Origin: Tribonema minus
Taxonomy: Eukaryota; Sar; Xanthophyceae; Tribonematales; Tribonemataceae
Direction of reading: 5' to 3'
Assembly: GCA_017506865.1 (NCBI GenBank)
Contig: JAFCMP010000003.1
Span: 186,001-250,000, forward strand
Length of the DNA: 64,000 nucleotides
The notes beneath the pieces are model-generated. The model was given only the letters and a program-made list of their open reading frames with translations, did not search any database and had not been told where the DNA came from. The first letter of the stretch is position 1, and each line of letters opens with the position of its first letter. Position numbers and translations under genes: made by a program. Below, in pieces: positions 56,649 to 64,000 of this stretch.

Positions 56649-59310
56649 ATGCTGAGGTGTCTGTGCACAGCGGCGGCGGTGGCGTTGCTATGGGCGAGCG
56701 CGAACGGCTTTAATGCCGCCAGCTCTAATATGGTGGCACGTGAGGCGAGCGCGCGATTGGCTTCATCGCGACCAGCGCCGGCAGCGCGGCGGAGGGCGTT
56801 ATCGCGGTTGAGCATGGCAGGAGAAGAACCCTCTAAACTCACTGACGAGCAGATGCAAAAGATGCGCCTACGAGAAGAGGTCGAAAATGTAAGTGAGAAT
56901 GCATGTCAAGTTTTCACGGTGATGCTGACAGCATCAGCGTTGCCACCCTGATGCCAAACAACTCTGATGGCACGTCACAGGTTCAGTTGTTCTGCCACTG
57001 AACTGCTGCAGCATGCTGCAATTCATGCAACGAGAGCATCACGATGACTCAGCAGCGGCAGACCAGCAAGCTACTGTGCGTTGTCTGTGTCAGATCTGCA
57101 GCCTGTGGGATTCACTGCATTGCTCTGCATTGCCTCAACGTTCTGCTCAGTACTCAGATCCAAAGCCATGTGCTGCCATGGACTATAGTTGTATGAAAAC
57201 ACTGTTGTAGCGGCGATTGCAAATTAATGTGACACAATGGTCACGTGCCATCGCCATGCAGCTCGCCTCGACCATTGGCTGTTGCTCTGCAGCTTGCCAT
57301 CCGAACCCTACGATCACTGCAATTCAGACCTGAGCCAACCTCCTTTTGACTGCCGCCGCTGCTGCTGCTGCTGCGAACCTGCATTACTGGCATTTCGTGC
57401 AGCCGTTTCGGAAGGTGCGGCTGTTCTTCCTATACTCCTTTGTGGCGAGCGGCACTGTGGGCTTTCTCATTGCGGCGCTGAGGACAATTGCCTTGACACA
57501 AGGCATTGACCAGGGGCAGGTGAGAGGCGGCACCGAAGCGTAACTTCAAATCACCACCCTGAACCTTAACTGCTGCCGGCAGTGTTTTGCTCCGTTGACC
57601 ACAAGAGTAAAACCATGGCTGTCATGCAGTCGATGCAGATGATGCGGTCTTGTAGTAGAACAGTGGTTGCTGAAATGGTTTGAAGCAGTTGGATTTATCT
57701 CAGCTGAACAGCAGTATGGCGAACTGTATCGTCTGCGCCGCAGCGATATGCTACTGCTGCTGCTGCTGATGCTGTATATTTAGTGAATCACGGCATACTT
57801 GGCCAATACGCAACTGGCAGCAATCGTGCATCTGGCAGCAGTCGTGCAGACCGTCACAATGTGAGCAGTCTTGGGCACAAACAAGGCACCACGTGGTCAG
57901 GCATTAGTGCAAGTTGGTTGGAGAGTATCAACCTTCAAAGCAGCTGTGCTGTGCCAGCAGATTTCACATTGGGCAAATTCGCTTGACAGAAACCAATCTT
58001 CTTCACGACGACTGGGCAAGCTGGCTCAGCAATCGTGTAAATCGCCATCAGACATGGGCACTGACGCCGTGTGCTGCCGTTTCCCGCCTGCTCGCACCTG
58101 CAGGCTTTCCCTGAACTGGCACAAAACATTGGCATCGACCTGGCAGCCATCATCGGCAGTGCTCTGCTGATAAAGCGCGACCTCGCAGCGCAGAACAGCA
58201 GGCTGGTCCGCATGGAGGTGAGCATATTTTCAAGCAGTGACTCTCCTGACATTGAATTAGGGGCGTCGCGCACAGCGCAGCAGTGGAGGCACATGGTGGA
58301 GAGGTTACTGACCAGAGTTTTTGCGCCCTGGCTGTGTAGCTGAAGTACAGAGATGCTGGTAGGTATACCAGTTTGTTTGTAGAGCGCCATAGTGTGTATA
58401 CACAGACGGCAAAACATGCCTGCGGTAATTGTTACACTGCATGCCTGTCAAATTGACAGTGTCAATCGCTGAAGATGTGAGCATAGTTGGACGCTGCAAA
58501 TGAAGCATGCACGTGCTACAGGTACTGCAGCACTCGACCACCGCCCAAACTCCAACCCGTCGCAATGCAGCAGTTGTGCCTGACATGCCTGGCAACCTGT
58601 GCATTGCACGCCGGCAAGCTGTGTGCGGCGTTTGGGCTCACAGTGATCATCTTCTGTGTGTGCGCACCCTGCATCTGATCACAGGGGTCCTGTTCAACGA
58701 CCTACTCCCTGCACGCACTCTGCGCACCTGCCACGACTCCGCACGCGGCAGACGGAGAGCCACGATACCCTCCGAATCACCATGTCAGCGCCTCAACAAC
58801 AGCTCCCATCGCCACACGCATCACTCCATTCACACTTTCTTCACCCCCTTCTCTTCGCACACACACAGATCGGCGCGAAGCTGGCGGGGCTCAAGGTGCG
58901 CACGCAGGTCGAGTCGGAGGAGGCCACCATACCCCTCAGCGCGTTCCGGCGGCAGCGCGGTCGCGACAAGCGCGTCGCCATCGTCGTCGGCGGCGCCGAT
59001 GCCGTGGCTGCATCGCTGAGCACTGCTATCCCATATTCAGACGAGCTCGACCGCGCAGACATTGTGCTGGTGCCGCTGGTGCTGGAGGCTGCGGCGGGGG
59101 GGGGGCAGGGGCGGAGGGGGAGAGGCTGTTGTGCGGCGGGGGAGAGTCACAGCTTGAGGAGGCGGTGGGGCAGAAGCATGTGGCGCTGCCGGTGATGCTG
59201 AACTCGTGGCAGGAGTGGGTGGACACGGAGGTGGCGACAGCGACGGGGCAGGGGTTTGACGTGCTGCGGGACGGGTTCGCGGTCATACTCAAGAAGAACG
59301 GGAGGTGAGT
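56649..59310 (+). CDS. Low-PSII-accumulation (LPA1/REP27-type, DUF3493) plastid protein, four exons
   Basis: Proteins with this domain help assemble photosystem II. Exons: 56649-56888, 57403-57519, 58104-58217 and 58869 to about 59310, phase 0 throughout. The leader is MLRCLCTAAAVALLWASANG followed by FNAASS and an Arg/Ala-rich transit part. The core is PFRKVRLFFLYSFVASGTVG with a second membrane segment AAIIGSALLIKRDLAAQNSR. The C-terminal part (SWQEWVDTEVATATGQGFDV, then LKKNGR) is typical of LPA1 ends. No TPR repeats precede it, unlike plant LPA1. In exon 4 a run of 10 G (59096-59105) puts the two halves in different frames, probably a homopolymer length error or a real frameshift. A donor-like AG|GTGAGT overlaps the end, so one more short exon is possible. 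Confidence 0.78.
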
Positions 59311-61092
59311 ACTTGACAATGGCTGTCAATATATTGAAGCACATGTAATATGAAGCATGTACACGTGGATGAAGTACATACATTCACATTATTTGCAGAT
59401 AGGCTCTGCACGTGCAGCTGCCTGCATGCTACTTCTTGTGCATTTGCAAGGTGTGACTCCCCGCTGAGTTGTGTGGTTTTGGACTCATGTTAGCTTTATA
59501 GGCTAGGATGCATGGAGCTGAGCACTTTCAAGTGCAGATATTGTGTGCTGCAAGCTGCATGCTTGCCTGTGTTTCAAGCAACCTTTTGTTTTTTCAAGCA
59601 ACCTCTGACAGCAATGTACACAGGCCTCACACGACCATTATGTGATTGAGTATGATTGGGTGAACTGCAACCGCAAAGGAAAATTTCAACTTGGCGCCCC
59701 GTACCATGTAAACATTTTGCATGCGTGCAATTGTTGCAACAGCTCCTCGGCAAACAGCTGCAGTTGGGATGCTGATGTTGACGTTAGAAATCAAAGCCGC
59801 TCCTTGTTGGCAGCACCGAGCTTGCTGCATCTCACCGCTCAGCGCTGAGCATCTCACTGTTGAGCGCTGAGCATCATACTGCTGAAGCGCTGCACATCCT
59901 ATTATTGAGCTCTGAGCATCATCCTGTTGAGCGCTGATGCTGCCATTGAGAGCGCTAATTACCACATAGTGGAGCGTGCCATGCTGCTGAGCACTGAGCA
60001 CCTCACCAGGTGCTGAGCATGCCTTCACCTTTAGCATCACAGGGCATTTATGGGCTGCTGTGTTCACTATGACTCCATTGCTTGCCGTATCACAGCAAAG
60101 AGAACTGTGCACTGCGGTAGCTCTGCAGCCAGCATTGCTCTTCTTCAACCTCCACTTCAGACCACAAGTCGCTACTTAGTGCTGTGGACATGTGTGTGCA
60201 AGTACAGACGTATTCAGCTCCCTGATGTGTACCCCCCCCCCTGTCTTCTCCTGTGATGTCTTCGCTGTTACAGGGTGGGCACTCGCAGCAAGGGCTGCCC
60301 CCCTTGGAATGTCTTGGTGGGCGATGTTCAAGCACGAGTTGCCGCCAACATGGATACGACCAACATTTAGTCTGCGGGAAACAGATGTGTCTTGCGCAAG
60401 TCGTTTGGCACGCCTTGTGGCTTGGAGATGCACATTTACACGCATAGAGCCCCCCGCTGACGTTGTTAGGTGGAAACTTTCACTTGGTACAGTACCCAGC
60501 ATACAGGCCTACCAGCATGGCACTTTTACATTGATCTAGACAGAGGCATGCGCCTCGCCGTAGTGGCAGGGTTTGCTTCTCACACAAGTCATCACAGTAT
60601 AAATACAGTTCATCAATCCTGAAGGTCACATTGGCTGATTGTGGCTGCTGCAAGCGCTGATTTCCTGCTGTTGTAACGCAAAAGCATGATGAACATGAAG
60701 AGTTGTAATACACGGATTGGTCTGCTCTACAAGAACGCTTCATGACAGTACCCATTCTGGTCCCGCTTTGATGCCGCACCCTCAACAATGCACCAGTCAT
60801 TTGTTGCTTAGCTGTTGTGCCCCTACAGCATTCAGTACATCGTGTAGCTGGCACTGTCGTACACGCTACATAGTATGCGGTTTCTCTGGGAGAGGCGGTA
60901 TGTCAGGATTTATGAATATTTGATAAAATGTGTGTGTAGCTGGCATTGCCGTACACTCCAAGTTTGCCGTTTGTACTAGCCATGATGCACACCTCTGCAG
61001 CTCCAACTTCTCAAAGCGCGCGAAATTTGAGGACCCTGCGACGTCAGGCCATATGACATGACTCACGCACAGCACTCGCAGGAGGGACGATC
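59311..61092. other. Intergenic region with a degenerate minisatellite
   Basis: No gene is supported in this 1.8-kb spacer. The minisatellite at about 59820-60030 creates Gln/Ser/Ala-rich spurious frames. The rest shows nothing recognisable. Confidence 0.5.
59820..60030 (+). repeat. Degenerate minisatellite, unit about 21-27 bp
   Basis: Units resemble AGCGCTGAGCATCTCACTGT followed by TG, repeated about eight times with substitutions and small indels (e.g. GAGCTCTGAGCATCATCCTG). Regularity falls off toward the 3' end. Confidence 0.7.
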
Positions 61093-63012
61093 ATGAGGGT
61101 CTTCCGAGCTACGTCGACAGTGACCACGGTATTACTGCACAGGCGGGTGATTTCCCCTGTTCGTTGGCCGACGATATTACGAGCACAGCAGGGATTGCAC
61201 AATCAAGGATCCGGCGTTGATGTGACCAAAGCATCAACAAAGCCGTGGCAGGTGAGAACTACGGAGATATCGCACGCTTTGCACACCTTGTTATAGTGGT
61301 TATCGTATGGTGGTAAGAGCGGCAACGCCAGCTTCGTCTCGTGTCAGAACAATTTACGATTCTGCCTCAACTGCTCATAGTCATGTTCGTGAAGTATTTA
61401 CTGCATCATGCTGATCCATGAACGTTGGTGTGCAGCACAGCCACAATGTGTTCAGCTACACCACAACTTACACCGAATCGACATGCTGATCTTCTGTTGC
61501 TGGCTGCTGCAGATAAATTTGCTCTATGACAGCGAGTGCCCCCTCTGCCTTCACGAGATCAAGTTCCTCGAGAAGCGTGACATCAATGGCAACATCAAGT
61601 TCACCGACCTGGCAGCACCAGACTACAACGAATCCAGCCCCGAGAATGGCAAGATTGACTACGAGGCGGGCATGAAGGTCATTCATGCTGTCATGAAGGA
61701 TGGAGAGGTGGGTTTGCGACTGCTGCAGCTAATTGTAATACTTCTATTGTACTGTTATGAACGCAGCTTTGTCTTTGCCGGTAGTTGCAGGTGCAGCTTC
61801 TGTGGTGTCCACGAGCTGCGTACACAATGTGACACCACCACACACGGTCAGTGGGCATTGATGTAATGAACGGACCCCTAAGTTTAGGGCGTGAGGATGT
61901 AGCATGCAGCATATGAACTAACTTCGAAGTACTTGTATATACATACACACTTGCCTGTCCCCCTGCCACGCCTGCGAGTGACTTCATGCAGTACATGTCG
62001 CACATTGGTGGGTTGCGACAGCTGTCAAAAAAATCACCCTGCCTTCATAGACTGTGCTTGCTCTTCAACAAGCTGCCGATACGCCGTTGCACTCTAATAG
62101 CAGCTGCATTTCTGGGTAACTTCAAATTGCAACAAAACGTGCTAGCAAGTACATGTGGCAGGGCAAGGATTAGGTTTCTGGTTTGTCGGCCCACGTCACT
62201 TACAATATATGTCCCTGACAAGCTGCAGCAATTTTGGTCACACTGATCAGCCCTAGACTAATGGGTTTTTGCGCATTTCTTACAGTTGGAGTCTGATGTC
62301 GACGTGCTGCGTTTTTCAGTCACGGGAGTTCACCTAGGTGCCAACATCCAGCAGTGTCATGCTCACAGTTTTCACAGTTGCTGCACTTTACTGAGCAGTG
62401 CTGCACACTCAGCAAGGCACGAAACAAGTGCAAGCTGCTTCAGCTAGCAGATGGCCATTATCTAAGGGACAGGGCCAAGGCACAACCTGCGCTACTCGGG
62501 TTTGCCTTTCCGCATTCTTTGCTTGCGCTGCTTATCGTTTATGCAATCATAGCACCATTTCAATTTGTTCACCTCCCAATGCGTTGCCAGGTCGGCATTG
62601 TAGTTCATGTGTTGACGTGCTGTGCAACTGTCATCTGGCACTCTTCTCGTGCCAAACAGGCGCTCACCATGTATGCACTCTACTTGATATGTGCGGAGTA
62701 CTCATTTGCAAAGCCTGCATTGTGACCTGCTGTGACTGCCATTCGCTGCCTCTTCGACAACAGGTCGTCCAGGGCATTGAAGTTTTCCGCCGAGTTTACA
62801 ACGCAATAGGTCTCGGCTGGGTGTACGCTTGCACATCGTGGCCAGTCATTGGGCCAGTTGTAGACTGGCTCTATGATATATGGGCGCGATTCAGGTTGCA
62901 GCTCACTGGCCGACCGGCCTTGGCACAGGTGGTCAAGGAGAGAGCGGAAAGACTAGCAGCAAGTGGTGTGCCCAGCTGTAATGATGACAAGGCGTGTAAG
63001 CCCTTGCGCTAG
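61093..63012 (+). CDS. DCC-family (DUF393) thiol-disulfide oxidoreductase-like protein, three exons
   Basis: Exons: 61093-61251, 61513-61707 and 62764-63012, phase 0, total 200 residues. The N-terminus is basic and free of acidic residues over its first 40 residues (MRVFRATSTVTTVLLHRRVI), suggesting a mitochondrial or plastid address; there is no clear signal peptide. Exon 2 opens with the family motif LLYDSECPLCLHEIKFLEKR, whose CPLC resembles a thioredoxin-type redox pair. It continues with IKFTDLAAPDY. Exon 3 has GIEVFRRVYNAIGLGWVYAC and PVVDWLYDIWARFRLQLTGR, both family-typical. The precise electron partner is unknown. A large second intron (1.06 kb) shows no further exon. Confidence 0.88.
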
Positions 63013-64000
63013 GGCAACACAAAGCGGTTTCCACTGTGTACATGGGGCTCAAATGCCGGGCTCAACCCAAGACATGGACGGCACAGCGCAACAAACACAC
63101 CATCGTGATCATGACAATAAGGTTGTCAGGAGCTTGGCTGGTGGCAGACTCAATGCAGTCTGCAAGCTGTACATGCCACAGCCGTGTCAAGGCATGGACT
63201 TGAATGGTGGCGTGTGTTTGCAGCATGAATGCAATTGATAAATACATGATGCTGCTCTCGTGCTAATTCACACATAAGCGCGCCATCGCTGACCTTTGTT
63301 GCATGTGTGTTTGTGGTAATTGCAACACCCACATCAAGTGATCTCTGTGATCAAGATGAAGCAGGCCCTGAGTCATACATTCTGCATTCACGACTCTGTA
63401 TAGCCATGCCTGCACCTTATTGTTCCCTTTTGGCTGTGTGCGTTGCATCTCGTTGTGGCACATTTGTTGCTGCTCACGAGCAAACATGAAGCTATAGCTA
63501 CAACAAACATTGCAGGGAGATCCCCTTCTGTGCTCACAATGTGCTCACAATGTATACTCCCATTGCGTGTCTGTCATGACCTTCGCTCAGAAACTTCCAT
63601 TGACATGAGGCGTGCACATCATCATATGCACGCAGCGTCAACGAATGCTTTCACAAAGTATTCGCATTTTCAAATTCACCAAACGTTTGTGAGCATTCCT
63701 ACCTGACGACGCCATCTTCACATCACATGTACCTCACACACAATGGTCCACATATCTGTAGCAAGCCCCGAGTGCATTGCGGAGTTTCATTGTGTGTTTT
63801 CAAGCGTGCGTAACAAACGCATGCAGCTCGCAGCAATCAGACTCCTACTCAAAGCTTCAACTATGTATGCACATATCAACAGCAAAACGCACCAGCAACG
63901 TAATGCAAACAGCGCCCACAAGTAACAGCACTAGTGACGAGATAGGCACCTGTATTCAATGTCTGCATGAGGGCCCAGGCCCTGCAGACATCTGTGCATG
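63013..64000. other. 3' flank, no supported gene
   Basis: Only short open frames without recognisable features are present up to the window end. No repeat or RNA gene was recognised. Confidence 0.5.

Noticed and set aside
1..64000. tRNA, rRNA or CRISPR features
   Set aside because: I looked for tRNA T-loop-like sequences and regular spacer arrays by eye and found none that hold up.

Overview
The window reads as nuclear DNA of a photosynthetic, probably flagellated eukaryotic alga. Almost every gene is split by GT-AG introns (two GC-AG introns as well) of about 140 bp to 2 kb. Several predicted proteins start with a signal peptide that ends in a phenylalanine-containing motif followed by a basic, Ala/Ser-rich stretch (the 'ASAFAP'-type bipartite leader). 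That leader is typical of plastids surrounded by extra membranes of red-algal origin (stramenopiles, haptophytes, cryptophytes). I cannot tell which of these lineages it is. A WDR92/DNAAF10 gene, a dynein-assembly cofactor, suggests motile cilia.

Layout. 1.6-12.2 kb: THF1/Psb29 (-), a plastid sigma factor (+), a plastid- or ER-directed aspartyl-protease-like protein (-) and a second sigma factor (+). 13.6-17.5 kb: a chromatin protein with two HMG boxes and a C-terminal histone fold (+), converging on plastid ftsZ (-, seven exons, to 22.7 kb). 22.9-26.8 kb: Sec61-alpha (+), divergent from ftsZ. 28.6-31.0 kb: a BSD-domain protein (-), divergent from an F-box/ankyrin-like gene (+, frameshifted). 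33.1-34.3 kb: the degraded 3' part of a non-LTR-like retroelement. 34.7-39.7 kb: a METTL21-like methyltransferase (+) and a P-loop NTPase gene (-) with an in-frame stop. 40.8-45.4 kb: a small plastid-targeted one-helix membrane protein (-) and an unrecognised basic/acidic protein (-). 45.9-52.2 kb: a five-exon organellar PPR-like protein (-). 52.3-55.5 kb: WDR92 (-) divergent from proteasome subunit beta-3 (+). 56.6-59.3 kb: an LPA1/REP27-type DUF3493 protein (+). 61.1-63.0 kb: a DCC-family thiol-disulfide oxidoreductase-like protein (+).

Functionally, THF1, two sigma factors, ftsZ, the DUF3493 protein, the one-helix protein and probably the PPR protein all serve plastid gene expression, division or photosystem II biogenesis. 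They are interspersed with housekeeping genes (Sec61-alpha, PSMB3).

The most unusual signal is in the introns. In at least four genes (THF1, ftsZ, Sec61-alpha, PPR) a degenerate copy of an exon edge together with its splice site lies about 95-130 bp into the neighbouring intron; ftsZ has several such copies in tandem. Some 3' splice sites use long pure-C tracts, and three use telomere-like CCCTAA repeats placed where the branch point should be. A dispersed repeat family with four copies looks like the 3' end of the retroelement. All exon boundaries were placed by eye from reading frame, splice consensus and family homology.
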